A stretch of 64,000 bases of DNA, taken from contig NZ_LIPD01000007.1 of NCBI RefSeq assembly GCF_001905545.1, positions 503,045 to 567,044 on the forward strand, in the 5' to 3' direction. A program made the translations under genes and the position numbers. Shown piece by piece: positions 8,460 through 16,759 of the stretch. Numbering within the stretch: the stretch's first letter is position 1; each line of letters begins with the position of its first letter. Below the pieces are notes generated by a model. It worked only from the letters and a program-made list of their open reading frames with translations, did no database searches and was not told where the DNA came from. This stretch comes from Streptomyces sp. CB02056. Lineage in GTDB: Bacteria > Actinomycetota > Actinomycetes > Streptomycetales > Streptomycetaceae.

Positions 8460-8631
8460 GGGCCTGTCTTCAAGCTCCCGTCGTCCGCCCGGAGGGCGGG
8501 CGGGGCGGCGTTGGGGTGCGTGCATCGCAAGGCGGAGGAGGGAGCCACTGCGGAGCATTGGCGACCGACGACAACGCGGCGAGGTGCGTGCCCCGGCGTC
8601 GCCCCGCAGACGGGAGCTTGAAGACAGGCCC
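8460..8631. mobile_element. MITE-like element with 23-bp perfect terminal inverted repeats
   Basis: The left arm (8460-8482, starting GGGCCTGTCTTCAAG) is the exact reverse complement of the right arm (8609-8631). The 172-bp element has no coding capacity of its own; the arms flank 126 bp. No clean target-site duplication is seen (left flank ends in cct, right flank begins tag; CTG/CTA if the arm is one base shorter). The structure fits a miniature transposable element mobilised by an IS whose ends match. It lies between map and the XRE gene. The base after the right arm starts TAGACT, the -10 of the XRE gene. Confidence 0.6.
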
Positions 8632-8637
8632 TAGACT
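8632..8637 (+). promoter_or_regulatory. -10 box for the XRE gene
   Basis: TAGACT immediately follows the right arm of the MITE-like element and precedes ATG 8645 by 7 nt, the spacing of leaderless actinobacterial transcripts. Any -35 would lie inside the element's terminal repeat; no good TTGACN match is seen there. Confidence 0.5.
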
Positions 8638-8644
8638 CGTCGGC

Positions 8645-8914
8645 ATGGTGAGGACTCCGCTGACCCCGTGGGAGCGCGAGCGCGGCGAGCACTTCGGAGC
8701 GCTGCTGCGCGAGGCGCGCGGCGAGCGCAGCATGGTCGAGGTGGCGGCGGTGGCCGGCGTCTCGGCGGAGACGCTGCGGAAGATCGAGACCGGCCGCGCG
8801 CCGACGCCGTCCTTCTTCACCATCGCGGCGCTGGCCTTCGCGCTCGACCTGTCCCTGGACGAACTGGCGGCCGCGTGCGCCCCCTCGGAGGACGGCGAGG
8901 CGCTCTCCGCCTAG
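8645..8914 (+). CDS. XRE-family helix-turn-helix regulator
   Basis: An 89-aa single-domain HTH_3 protein. The core MVEVAAVAGVSAETLRKIETGRAPTPSFFTIAALAFAL is the five-helix XRE/Cro fold with a clear recognition helix (SAETLRKIE). There is no effector domain. ATG 8645 lies 7 nt after a TAGACT -10 (8632-8637), so it is likely leaderless. Small XRE proteins divergent from a methionine aminopeptidase gene suggest local control of map; this is inference from layout. Confidence 0.85.
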   Translation: MVRTPLTPWERERGEHFGALLREARGERSMVEVAAVAGVSAETLRKIETGRAPTPSFFTIAALAFALDLSLDELAAACAPSEDGEALSA

Positions 8915-8954
8915 CCCGCGCATGCCCGCCCGCGGCGGACCGACGAACGGCGGC

Positions 8955-8987
8955 GGCCCGCCCCGCGCGTGGTGCGCGGGGCGGGCC
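8955..8987. terminator. Bidirectional hairpin terminator
   Basis: A perfect 14-bp stem GGCCCGCCCCGCGC with its complement and a 5-nt loop, between the convergent XRE gene and the ABC solute-binding protein gene. Confidence 0.8.
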
Positions 8988-9006
8988 GTCGTCGTGGGCC
9001 AGGAGG

Positions 9007-10401
9007 TCAGCCGACCGAGCTGTTGTAGCTCTCGATCGCCGGCTGGAGCTCCTTGGCCGCGTCGGCCAGGGCCTGCTGGGCGGGCTTGGTGCCGGCGATG
9101 GTCTGCTCGATCGCGGTCTCCACGCCCTTGCGCGCCTGCGGCATCACGCCGAGCAGGCAGCCGGCCGTGGCCGGGGTCGGCTTGGTGGCCTTCAGCTGGT
9201 CGATCGCGGTCTGGAACTGCGGGTACTTGGCCACCCACTCCTTGTCCTTGGGGTCGTCCAGGGCCTTGGTGTTGACCGGGAAGTAGCCGGTGCCGGTGTG
9301 CCAGACGGCCTGCTGCTCGGGGGCGGAGACGAACTTCTCGAACTCCCAGGCGGCGCGCTTCTCGGCGTCGGAGTGGCCGGGGCCGCTGATCCACAGCGAG
9401 GCGCCGCCGATCACCGGGCCGCCCTGGTCGGCGGCGGTGACCTTCGGGAAGGCCGCGGTGCCGACGCCGAACTTCGCGGCCTCGGTGTAGCCGCGCAGCA
9501 CGCCGGTGGACTCCAGGTGCATCGCGACCGTACCGGCCTTGAACGCGGCCTGGGCGTCGTCGGTGGTGCGGCCGGTGTTGGCCGCGTAGCCGCCCTTGAC
9601 CAGGTCGGCCCACCACTGGACGATCTGTGCGCCCTGGGCGGAGTCGAAGACGACCTTGCCCGCCTTGTTGCCGCGGCCGTTGTCGTTGTCGCAGTACATG
9701 GTGCCGGACTCGGCGAGCAGCTGCTCGACGAACCAGCCGTAGATGGCGGCGCCGAAGCCGTACCGGACGGTCTTGCCGTCGCCGTCCTTCTTGGTCAGCT
9801 TCTTGGCCAGCTCGCCCAGCTCGGCCAGGTCCTTGGGGGCCTGGGCCGGGTCGAGACCGGCCTCCTTGAAGGCGTCGGTGTTCAGGTAGAGCAGCGGCAT
9901 CGAGGAGTTGAACGGCATCGCCTGGAGCTTGCCGCCGACCGAGTAGTAGTTGCGGATGTTGGCGTCCAGGTCGTCCAGCGAGTAGCCGTCCTTGTCGGCG
10001 AAGGCCTGGGCCGGGACGGTCTGCTTGGAGTCGATCATGAACCGGGTGCCGATGTCGTAGACCTGCGCCAGGGCGGGGGTGCCCTTCTGCTGCACCGCGG
10101 CCTTGTACTTGGTGACCAGCTCGTCGTACTTGCCCTGGAACTGCGCCTTGACCTCGATCTTGCCCTGGTGGGCGGCGTTGAACTGGCCGACCAGCCCGTT
10201 CAGCACCTCGGCGTTCTTGCCGGTCATCGAGTGCCAGAACTCGACGCTGGTGACACCGGAGGCCTGGTCGAGCGCCTGGGCGCCGGGCGCGCCGGCGTCG
10301 GCGGAGCCGCCGGAGCCGGAACCGGAGCCGCTGGAGCTGCAGGCGGTCAGGGACAGGCCGGCCACCAGCAGGGCAGCGAGCGCGCGCGCACTCTTCTTCA
10401 C
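9007..10401 (-). CDS. ABC transporter solute-binding lipoprotein (family 1, UgpB-like)
   Basis: A 464-aa extracellular solute-binding lipoprotein. After the GTG at 10401 comes KKSARALAALLVAGLSLTAC, a type II signal with lipobox LTAC, then a Ser/Gly linker. The sequences VEFWHSMTGKNAEVLNGLV and KAQFQGKYDELVTKYKAAV resemble UgpB-type glycerol-3-phosphate or disaccharide binders. It captures the ligand for the two permeases downstream. The GTG at 10440 would put 13 extra residues before the signal peptide and is less likely. Ligand identity is open. Confidence 0.9.
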   Translation of the reverse strand: MKKSARALAALLVAGLSLTACSSSGSGSGSGGSADAGAPGAQALDQASGVTSVEFWHSMTGKNAEVLNGLVGQFNAAHQGKIEVKAQFQGKYDELVTKYKAAVQQKGTPALAQVYDIGTRFMIDSKQTVPAQAFADKDGYSLDDLDANIRNYYSVGGKLQAMPFNSSMPLLYLNTDAFKEAGLDPAQAPKDLAELGELAKKLTKKDGDGKTVRYGFGAAIYGWFVEQLLAESGTMYCDNDNGRGNKAGKVVFDSAQGAQIVQWWADLVKGGYAANTGRTTDDAQAAFKAGTVAMHLESTGVLRGYTEAAKFGVGTAAFPKVTAADQGGPVIGGASLWISGPGHSDAEKRAAWEFEKFVSAPEQQAVWHTGTGYFPVNTKALDDPKDKEWVAKYPQFQTAIDQLKATKPTPATAGCLLGVMPQARKGVETAIEQTIAGTKPAQQALADAAKELQPAIESYNSSVG

Positions 10402-10462
10402 GAGGGTTCTCTCTTTCGAGCGTTCGAGGAGGGGGGACACAGGAGGAGCGGGAGGGGCACGG

Positions 10463-11365
10463 TCAGCGGACCGCGCCCGCGGTGAGGCCGCGGACGATGA
10501 AGCGCTGGCCGAAGACCACCAGGGCGAGGGTGGGCAGCAGGGAGAGCACGACGCCGGCCAGGATCAGCCCGGGGTCGGCCATCTCGGCGTCGCGCAGCGA
10601 GGTGAGGCCGATCTGGAGGGTCTGCATGTTCGCCGTGCGGGTGATGATCAGCGGCCAGAAGTACTGGTTCCACGCCGACAGGAAGACGTAGATCGACAGC
10701 GCCGCGAGGGCCGGCTTGTTGAGCGGGACGACGATCCGCCACAGGAAGCGCCAGTGGCCGGCCCCGTCGATCCGGGCGGCGTCGCGCAGTTCGCCGGGCA
10801 GCTGGCGGAAGGCCTGGCGCAGCATGAACGTGCCGAAGCCGGAGGCCAGGAAGGGCAGCACCAGGCCGAAGTAGGTGTTGCCGAGCCCCCAGCCGGACAG
10901 CGTCAGGTAGTTGGGGATGATGATGGCCTCCCACGGGACCATCAGCGTGGCCAGGAACACCCCGAACACCACGGCGCGGGCCTTCATCGGCAGGAAGACG
11001 AAGGCGTACGCGGCGAGGACCGAGGTGAACAGCTGGGCGAGGGTGATGACGGTCGCCACGATCGCCGAGTTGGCGTACTGGCGGGCCAGCGGGATGGCGT
11101 CCACGGCGCCGGAGAAGTTCCGTCCGGTGACCGAGTGCGGCACCAGGGCCGGCGGGTAGGAGGAGAGCTCGGAGGGGCCCATGAAGGCGCCGGCGACGGC
11201 GTAGTAGACCGGGAAGGCCACGGTGACGACGGCGACGGCGAGCAGCAGGTAGACGGCGGCGCGGCCGAGCAGGTCGCGCGCGGAGCGCCCGGCGAGGGCG
11301 CGGGCGCGGGCGGGCGGACGGGGCGCCCCGGCCTTCGGCTCGGCCTCGGTGGTGAGGGTGGTCAT
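10463..11365 (-). CDS. Carbohydrate ABC transporter permease (UgpE/MalG type)
   Basis: A 300-aa inner-membrane permease with six predicted helices. The cytoplasmic EAA loop reads ELRDAARIDGAGHWRFLWRIVVPLNKPALAA, the site that contacts the ATPase. The C-terminus ends in FIVRGLTAGAVR, typical of MalG-like subunits. The ATG overlaps the stop of the first permease by 4 nt (ATGA, 11362-11365), so the two are translationally coupled. Confidence 0.92.
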   Translation of the reverse strand: MTTLTTEAEPKAGAPRPPARARALAGRSARDLLGRAAVYLLLAVAVVTVAFPVYYAVAGAFMGPSELSSYPPALVPHSVTGRNFSGAVDAIPLARQYANSAIVATVITLAQLFTSVLAAYAFVFLPMKARAVVFGVFLATLMVPWEAIIIPNYLTLSGWGLGNTYFGLVLPFLASGFGTFMLRQAFRQLPGELRDAARIDGAGHWRFLWRIVVPLNKPALAALSIYVFLSAWNQYFWPLIITRTANMQTLQIGLTSLRDAEMADPGLILAGVVLSLLPTLALVVFGQRFIVRGLTAGAVR

Positions 11366-12282
11366 GCGTAGTGCACCTTCCGCTCCAGGACGCCGAACTG
11401 GACGGCCGTGCAGGCGAGGACGACCACGAGCAGCACCACGGCCTGGGCGCTCGCGGTGCCGAAGTCGCTGGAGCCGTAGGCGAAGGCCTTCTCGTAGACG
11501 GAGTAGACGAGGGTCCGGGTGGAGCCGTCCGGCCCGCCCTTGGTGAGGATGTGGATCTGGCCGAAGCTCTGGAGCGCGTGGACGGTGGAGACCACGGTCA
11601 GGAAGAACAGGTTCGGACCGAGCATCGGGACGGTGATCGAACGGGCCAGCCGCAGGCCGGAGGCGCCGTCGATGCGGGCCGCCTCCAGGATCTCCCCCGG
11701 GATCGAGCCGATGCCCGCGGAGAGCACCAGCACGTTGTAGCCGAGGTTCATCCAGACCGTGGTGACGGCCACCGAGAGCAGGGCGTACCGGGAGTCGGTC
11801 AGCCAGCCGATCGGGCCGAGGCCCACGTGCGAGAGCAGCCCGTTGAGCACCCCGCTGGCGGGGTTGAAGAACACCGCGAACACCACCGAGGCGCTGGCCA
11901 CCGAGAACGCGAAGGGCAGCGCGAAGGCCGAGCGCAGCAGTCGCACGCCCCGGATCCGGTTCTCCAGGAGCAGCACCAGCACCAGCGCGCCGAGCACCCC
12001 GGGCACCACGGTGAGCAGGGTGAACAGTGCCGTGGTCGTGAGGGTGCGGACGAAGTCGGCCGAGGCGAAGAGGTCGGTGTAGTGCTTGAACCCGACGTAG
12101 CGGGAGGGCGCGCCGAAGAGGTCGTTGGCGTGCCCGCTGAGGTAGAGGGTCCGTCCCAGCGGGTAGCCGATGAAGAGGACGAAGACCACCAGGGAGGGCA
12201 GCAGGAAGGCCCAGGCCAGCCCGTGTTCTCCCCAGCGGCTTCGACGGGCCGGGAGGGGCCCGGTGTGCGGTGCGGTCGGCAT
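11362..12282 (-). CDS. Carbohydrate ABC transporter permease (UgpA/MalF type)
   Basis: A 306-aa membrane permease with six helices. Its EAA loop reads EILEAARIDGASGLRLARSITVPMLGPNL. It is the first gene of the three-gene operon (permease, permease, binding protein). No ATPase gene is nearby; in Streptomyces the shared ATPase MsiK serves many such importers, which probably applies here. ATG 12282 (MPTAPHTG) is chosen; 29 upstream codons in frame are basic and unlike family members. Confidence 0.9.
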   Translation of the reverse strand: MPTAPHTGPLPARRSRWGEHGLAWAFLLPSLVVFVLFIGYPLGRTLYLSGHANDLFGAPSRYVGFKHYTDLFASADFVRTLTTTALFTLLTVVPGVLGALVLVLLLENRIRGVRLLRSAFALPFAFSVASASVVFAVFFNPASGVLNGLLSHVGLGPIGWLTDSRYALLSVAVTTVWMNLGYNVLVLSAGIGSIPGEILEAARIDGASGLRLARSITVPMLGPNLFFLTVVSTVHALQSFGQIHILTKGGPDGSTRTLVYSVYEKAFAYGSSDFGTASAQAVVLLVVVLACTAVQFGVLERKVHYA

Positions 12283-12497
12283 GTGTCGCGCGTCCGCCTT
12301 TCGTGATGTCGGTTCCGGCCGAAACCGTGTCTTGCCCGAACGACGGCGCGGAAACCCCGCGGTGATCAACGGGTGTCGCGGGGATTACGCGTTCGCGTCA
12401 GATCCGGCCGGTCGTGCCCGGACGGGCGGCGAACCGGCGGCAGACGGGCAGTTGGGCGGGCCACCGCGCTGTCGGAGGGGTGGCGTACGGTGCGCGG

Positions 12498-13184
12498 GTG
12501 GACGAAACGGAATTCGACATCCCGGCCGCAATGGCCGAAAGTGTGCGCTCCCGCGCGGGCGCCTGGGCACTCGTCAGGGGCTTCGCCGCGTACTGGGGCG
12601 AGCCGCTGGGGCCCGGCGACGGCTTCACGGACGCGGAGCTGGACGCCGCCGAGCGGCGGCTGGGCCTGCGGCTGCCGGTGGCGCTGCGCGAGGCGTACCG
12701 GCTGTTCGGCCGCCGGGCGGACCTGACCAGCAACCAGGACGTGCTGCTGACGCCGGACGAGCTGCACGTGCTGGACGGCGCCCTGGTGTTCCGGGCGGAG
12801 AACCAGGGCTGCGCGCACTGGGGCGTGCCGTTGGACGGCCTCGACCGGGAGGACCCGCCGACGGTGTTCCGGCTCGACCTGGCGGACAAGGCGCAGGAGC
12901 GGTGGGAGCCCTGGGACGAGCGCTTCTCGGCGACGGCCGCGGCGATGGCGCTGATGGAGAAGCTGCTGGAGGACCACGAGCTGACCGACTTCCTCGACTG
13001 GGACGAGGAACTGCCGGACGGTCTGGGCGAGTTGCCGGCGCTCGGTCGCCACTTCCGCTGGTACCAGGGCCCGGAGGTGCTGGTCGGGGTGGCCGAGGAG
13101 GCCTGGGTGGTGGTCCGGGCACGCACCCCGCAGGCGCTGGACGCGTTCTACGGGGTGGTGCCCGGGGAGTCGCCGGACGAGTAG
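12498..13184 (+). CDS. SMI1/KNR4-family protein
   Basis: A 228-aa protein with the SMI1/KNR4 (SUKH) fold: TDAELDAAERRLGLRLPVALREAYRLFGRRADLTS, followed by LLTPDELHVLDGALVFRAENQGCAHWGVPL. Bacterial SUKH proteins are often immunity proteins to nuclease toxins or housekeeping adaptors; no toxin gene is adjacent, so the role is open. The GTG at 12498 lies 6 nt after a TACGGT -10 (12486-12491), the leaderless arrangement, and starts just before the conserved domain. Confidence 0.85.
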   Translation: MDETEFDIPAAMAESVRSRAGAWALVRGFAAYWGEPLGPGDGFTDAELDAAERRLGLRLPVALREAYRLFGRRADLTSNQDVLLTPDELHVLDGALVFRAENQGCAHWGVPLDGLDREDPPTVFRLDLADKAQERWEPWDERFSATAAAMALMEKLLEDHELTDFLDWDEELPDGLGELPALGRHFRWYQGPEVLVGVAEEAWVVVRARTPQALDAFYGVVPGESPDE

Positions 13185-13197
13185 CCCGGCGGGGATA

Positions 13198-13261
13198 CGC
13201 GATCGGACGGTCAGACGGCCGGGCGGTCACGCGATCGGGTGGTCAGGCGATCGGGCGGTCA
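13198..13261. repeat. 16-bp tandem array, each unit carrying the SDR stop codon
   Basis: Four 16-bp units read on the minus strand each begin with TGACCGCCCGATCGCC or a near copy, at 13261, 13245, 13229 and 13213. The first TGA is the real stop of the SDR gene, and the following copies repeat it every 16 bp. Confidence 0.9.
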
Positions 13262-14020
13262 GGCCGAGGAGCCGCCGTCCAGGACGAGGTCGCTGCCGAC
13301 GGTGTAGCCCGCCTCGTCCGAGGCCAGGTACAGCACCGCGGCGGCCACCTCCTCCGTCGCCCCGGCCCGGCCGACCGGGACCTCGGCCTTCATCCGCCCG
13401 GCCTTGGTCGCGGCGTCCTCGCCCGGCCGGGAGGACATCGGGGTGTCCACCGCGCCGGGGCTGACGGTGTTGATCCGCACGCCCTCGGCGATGTGGTCGA
13501 GGGCGGCGGCCCGGGTCAGCACGGTGACCGCGGCCTTGCTGGCGGCGTAGGCCCCGACGCCCGCGAGCCGCTTGTGGGCGCCCAGGTTGGACGAGACGTT
13601 GACGATCGCGCCGCCGCCGTGGGCCCGCATGTGGGCGATCTGCGGCTGCATGGCGAGCAGGGTGCCGGTGACGTTGATGCCGAACACCCGCTGCCACTCG
13701 GCCTCGTCGATGTCGGCGACCGGGCCGGCGGCGCCGAACACCCCGGCGTTGTTGACGGCGACGTCCAGGCCGCCGAACAGCTCGACGGTCTCACCGACCA
13801 GCCGGGCGGCGTCCTGGGCGTTCGTCACGTCGCCGGTGAGCGCCGCGGCCTTGCCGCCGGCCCGCTCGATCAGCTCGACGGTCTCGGCGAGCGGTCCGGC
13901 GGTGCGGCCGGCGACCGCGACCCGGGCGCCCTCGCGGGCGAAGGCGAGCGCGATGGCCCGGCCGATGCCGCTGCCCGCGCCGGTGACCAGGACGGACTTG
14001 TCGGCGAAACGCGTGCTCAT
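13259..14020 (-). CDS. Short-chain dehydrogenase/reductase (SDR)
   Basis: A 253-aa classical SDR, a cytoplasmic NAD(P)H-dependent oxidoreductase. The cofactor motif is TGAGSGIG (about residues 13-20), followed by NNAG, the catalytic Ser in NVSSNLG and YAASK as the Tyr/Lys pair. The terminal LDGGSSA is typical. The Arg in VAVAGRT favours NADPH. Its ATG overlaps the MFS stop (ATGA, 14017-14020), so it is co-translated with the exporter and belongs to the tetR-MFS-SDR operon. Possibly it modifies the compound the pump exports. Confidence 0.93.
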   Translation of the reverse strand: MSTRFADKSVLVTGAGSGIGRAIALAFAREGARVAVAGRTAGPLAETVELIERAGGKAAALTGDVTNAQDAARLVGETVELFGGLDVAVNNAGVFGAAGPVADIDEAEWQRVFGINVTGTLLAMQPQIAHMRAHGGGAIVNVSSNLGAHKRLAGVGAYAASKAAVTVLTRAAALDHIAEGVRINTVSPGAVDTPMSSRPGEDAATKAGRMKAEVPVGRAGATEEVAAAVLYLASDEAGYTVGSDLVLDGGSSA

Positions 14021-15456
14021 GAGGTGAACTCCTTGATCCGGGTGGTGTGTTCGGGTGCGGTGGTGCTGGTGGTGCGGGTGGTAGGGGTGGCGCGGGACAG
14101 GGCGGCGACCGCGACGGCGGTGATCGCCAGCCCCGCGGCGGCCGCCGCGAAGGCCGCGGCGTAGCCACCGACGACGCCCGGGCGGGTGGCGGCGAGCGCC
14201 ATCAGGGCGGCCAGTCCGGCCGTGGGGCCGAGTTCCATGGCCGTGTTGAACACTCCGGCGGCCAGCCCGGTGCGCTCGGGCGGCACCCCGCCGGTGGCGA
14301 GCACGGCCGCCCCGGCGAAGGCCGCGGCGGCGCCGGCGGGCAGCAGGAGCAGTCCGGGCAGCAGGCCGGAGGCGTAGCCGCTGCCGGGGGCGAGCCCGGC
14401 CAGCAGACCGAGTCCGGCGGCCGCCACGGCGAGGCCGCCGACGGTGACCGCCACCGGTCCGTACCGGACGGTCAGCGGGCCGGCCAGTCGGCCGGAGAGC
14501 AGCAGGACCACCGCGTACGGCACGAAGGCGGCGGAGGTGGCCGCGGCGCTCCAGCCGCGCAGCTGCTGGAGGTAGAGCGAGAGCAGGACGAAGGTGAGCG
14601 CGGTGCCGGCGGCGGTGGCCATGACGGCGGCGAGCGCGGTGGCGCGGCGCCGGTCGGCGAGGAAGCCGGGTGGCAGCAGCGGGTCGGCGGTGCGGCGCTC
14701 GACGGCGGCGAAGGCGAGCAGCAGGGCGAGCCCGGCGGCCAGCGGGCCGTACGTCCCGGGGCTGCGCCAGCCCTGCTCGGTGGAGGCCACCAGGGCGTAA
14801 CTCGCCGCGCAGACACCGGCGGTGGCGAGGGCGGCGCCGGGCAGGTCGAGGGCCGGTCGGCGGACGGCGGGGGCATGACCAGGGGCTGCGGGCAGGGCGG
14901 CGGGCAGGGATCCGGAGCGGGCGAGCCCGGCCAGGGCGACCAGGACGGGCACCGCGAACAGCCAGCGCCAGGAGACCGCGGCGGCGACCGCGCCCGAGAC
15001 CACGCTGCCGACGGTGGCGCCGAGCACCGACAGGCCGCCCCAGGTGGCCATCGCCCGCCGGTAGGCGGCCGGTTCGGGGTGCAGCACCCGGACCACGGCG
15101 ACCGCCGCCGGGGCGGTGAGGGCCGCGCCCGCACCCTGTACGAAGCGGCTAGCCAGCAGGACGGGGTAGCCGGGCGCGAGAGCGCAGGCGATCGAGGCGG
15201 CGGCGAGCAGCACCAGGCCGGCGCGGAGCACCGGGCGCCCGCCGTGACGGTCCGTCAGCCGTCCGCCGAGCAGCAGCAGGGAGCTGAAGGAGAGGCCGTA
15301 GGCGGCGCTGAGCAGCAGCACGCCGGACGGGCCGAGCCCCAACTCCCGTGCCACCAGCGGCAGCGGCACGGTCAGGATCATGATCGTGAAGATCAGCACC
15401 GCCTGGACGACGCCGAGCAGCGCGAAGCCGTACCGGCCGGTAGCGATGACAGGCAT
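14017..15456 (-). CDS. MFS transporter, DHA2-like drug efflux
   Basis: A 479-aa protein with about 14 hydrophobic segments. The inter-helix signature GGRLTDRHGGRPVLRAG lies after TM2, and motif C-like Gly/Pro-rich helix sequences follow. It is a proton-driven exporter in the cytoplasmic membrane, probably for drugs or a metabolite. It is preceded by a TetR gene on the same strand, with a TetR-type dyad at 15479-15490 just upstream of its start. Confidence 0.92.
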   Translation of the reverse strand: MPVIATGRYGFALLGVVQAVLIFTIMILTVPLPLVARELGLGPSGVLLLSAAYGLSFSSLLLLGGRLTDRHGGRPVLRAGLVLLAAASIACALAPGYPVLLASRFVQGAGAALTAPAAVAVVRVLHPEPAAYRRAMATWGGLSVLGATVGSVVSGAVAAAVSWRWLFAVPVLVALAGLARSGSLPAALPAAPGHAPAVRRPALDLPGAALATAGVCAASYALVASTEQGWRSPGTYGPLAAGLALLLAFAAVERRTADPLLPPGFLADRRRATALAAVMATAAGTALTFVLLSLYLQQLRGWSAAATSAAFVPYAVVLLLSGRLAGPLTVRYGPVAVTVGGLAVAAAGLGLLAGLAPGSGYASGLLPGLLLLPAGAAAAFAGAAVLATGGVPPERTGLAAGVFNTAMELGPTAGLAALMALAATRPGVVGGYAAAFAAAAAGLAITAVAVAALSRATPTTRTTSTTAPEHTTRIKEFTS

Positions 15457-15478
15457 GTAAAACCCTCCCCCCTATGTA

Positions 15479-15490
15479 GACCGTTCGGTC
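15479..15490. promoter_or_regulatory. TetR-type operator upstream of the MFS gene
   Basis: GACCGTTCGGTC: arms GACCG/CGGTC around TT, flanked by TA and CA. It lies 23 bp upstream of the MFS start, in the 78-bp gap after tetR. Confidence 0.6.
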
Positions 15491-15534
15491 CAGTATGAGC
15501 CCAGCAGAAGACCCCGACCCGAGCCGACCGGGCG

Positions 15535-16113
15535 TCAGTCCAGCAGTGCCAGCGCCTGTTCGGCGGCGTCCCGCGCCAGGGGCGCGCCGTCGGCGGTCTT
15601 GCCCACCACCCGGATGCCCTGGAGCAGCACCACCAGCATCCTGGCGAGCGCCCGCGGGTCCCGCCCGGCGGGCAGTTCGCCCTGCGCGGCGGCCCGCGCC
15701 AGGGCGGCGGCGAGCAGCGTCTCCAGGCGGTCGAAGCTCGCCTCCACCCGGCGGGACGCGGCCGGGTCGTGCGGGGCCAGCTCCACCGCCGTGTTGGTGA
15801 CGAAGCAGCCGAGCCGCCGCTCCCCCTCCTCCGCCGTCGCGTACTGGCGGACCAGCGCGCGGACCGCCGGCAGCGCCGGGCCCGGCTGGGACAGGTCGTC
15901 CAGCCGTGCCGAGTCGCTCTGCTCGCAGTAGCGCTCCAGCGCCCGCAGGTACAGCTCGCGCTTGCTGCCGAAGGTCGCGTAGAGACTGGCCCGGGCGATG
16001 CCGAGCCGCTCGACCAGGTCGGCCATCGAGGTGGCCTCGTAGCCGCGCTGCCAGAACAGCTCCAGGGCCGCCTGCAGCGCCGCGTCCGGGTCGAATTCCT
16101 TCGTTCGCGCCAT
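15535..16113 (-). CDS. TetR-family repressor of the MFS-SDR operon
   Basis: A 192-aa regulator. The N-terminal HTH runs FWQRGYEATSMADLVERLGIARASLYATFGSKRELYLRAL (about 19-58), with an all-helical ligand domain after it. Ligand binding should release it from operators at 15479-15490 and in its own promoter (16128-16157). The promoter reads TTGACC (16145-16150), 18 nt, TACTGT (16121-16126) with ATG 16113 just downstream, so repression would be autogenous. Confidence 0.92.
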   Translation of the reverse strand: MARTKEFDPDAALQAALELFWQRGYEATSMADLVERLGIARASLYATFGSKRELYLRALERYCEQSDSARLDDLSQPGPALPAVRALVRQYATAEEGERRLGCFVTNTAVELAPHDPAASRRVEASFDRLETLLAAALARAAAQGELPAGRDPRALARMLVVLLQGIRVVGKTADGAPLARDAAEQALALLD

Positions 16114-16120
16114 GCCGGGA

Positions 16121-16157
16121 ACAGTAGCCCTTTCTGGATCGGTCGGTCAAGAAAGGG
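16121..16157 (-). promoter_or_regulatory. tetR promoter with overlapping dyad
   Basis: The -35 TTGACC (16145-16150) and -10 TACTGT (16121-16126) are 18 nt apart. A perfect 8-bp inverted repeat CCCTTTCT/AGAAAGGG (16128-16135 and 16150-16157) brackets GGTCGGTC half-sites. The dyad covers the promoter spacer. Confidence 0.65.
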
Positions 16158-16267
16158 CGATCAGTGGTCCAGACCTGATCTCTGACGGAGCATTGCCAAG
16201 TGGACTAGACCATGGCTACCCTTACCGCTCCCACATCCACCTCCTTCCCCCACAGGAGGCGCTTCGC

Positions 16268-16741
16268 ATGTCCACATCCCGTCCCGCCCACTCCCGGCAG
16301 ACCGCCGACGCCGTCAGACCCGTCGTGCTGACGGCGTTCCGGATCGTCGTCGGCCTGCTCTTCGCCTGCCACGGCGCCGCCTCGCTGTTCGGCGTGCTCG
16401 GCGGCGCCAAGGGCGGCGGCACCGTCCCGCTCGGCCAGTGGCCCGGCTGGTGGGCCGCGCTGATCCAGCTGGTCGGCGGCGTCCTGGTGCTGCTCGGCGC
16501 CGGCACCAGGGTGGCCGCCCTGCTCTGCTCCGGCTCGATGGCCTACGCCTACTTCACCGTCCACCAGGAGCACGCGCTGCTGCCGCTGCAGAACGGGGGC
16601 GAGCCCTCGGTGCTGTTCTGCTGGGCCTTCCTGGCCATCGCGGCGCTCGGCTCCGGCCCGTACGCCGTGGACCGCCTGCTCACCCGCCGGCCCCTGGCGG
16701 CGTCGGCCGAACCGGCGGTCCGGCCGACGTCGGCGGTCTGA
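16268..16741 (+). CDS. DoxX-family membrane protein
   Basis: A 157-aa protein with four hydrophobic helices. The motif FRIVVGLLFACHGAASLFGVLGG at the start of TM1 and LGQWPGWWAALIQLVGGVLVLLGAGTR are typical of DoxX. Family members sit in the cytoplasmic membrane and are linked to redox/sulfur stress in mycobacteria. ATG 16268 has GGAGG 8 nt upstream. It is divergent from tetR. Confidence 0.88.
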   Translation: MSTSRPAHSRQTADAVRPVVLTAFRIVVGLLFACHGAASLFGVLGGAKGGGTVPLGQWPGWWAALIQLVGGVLVLLGAGTRVAALLCSGSMAYAYFTVHQEHALLPLQNGGEPSVLFCWAFLAIAALGSGPYAVDRLLTRRPLAASAEPAVRPTSAV

Positions 16742-16759
16742 CGCACCGCCCGGGGCCGG

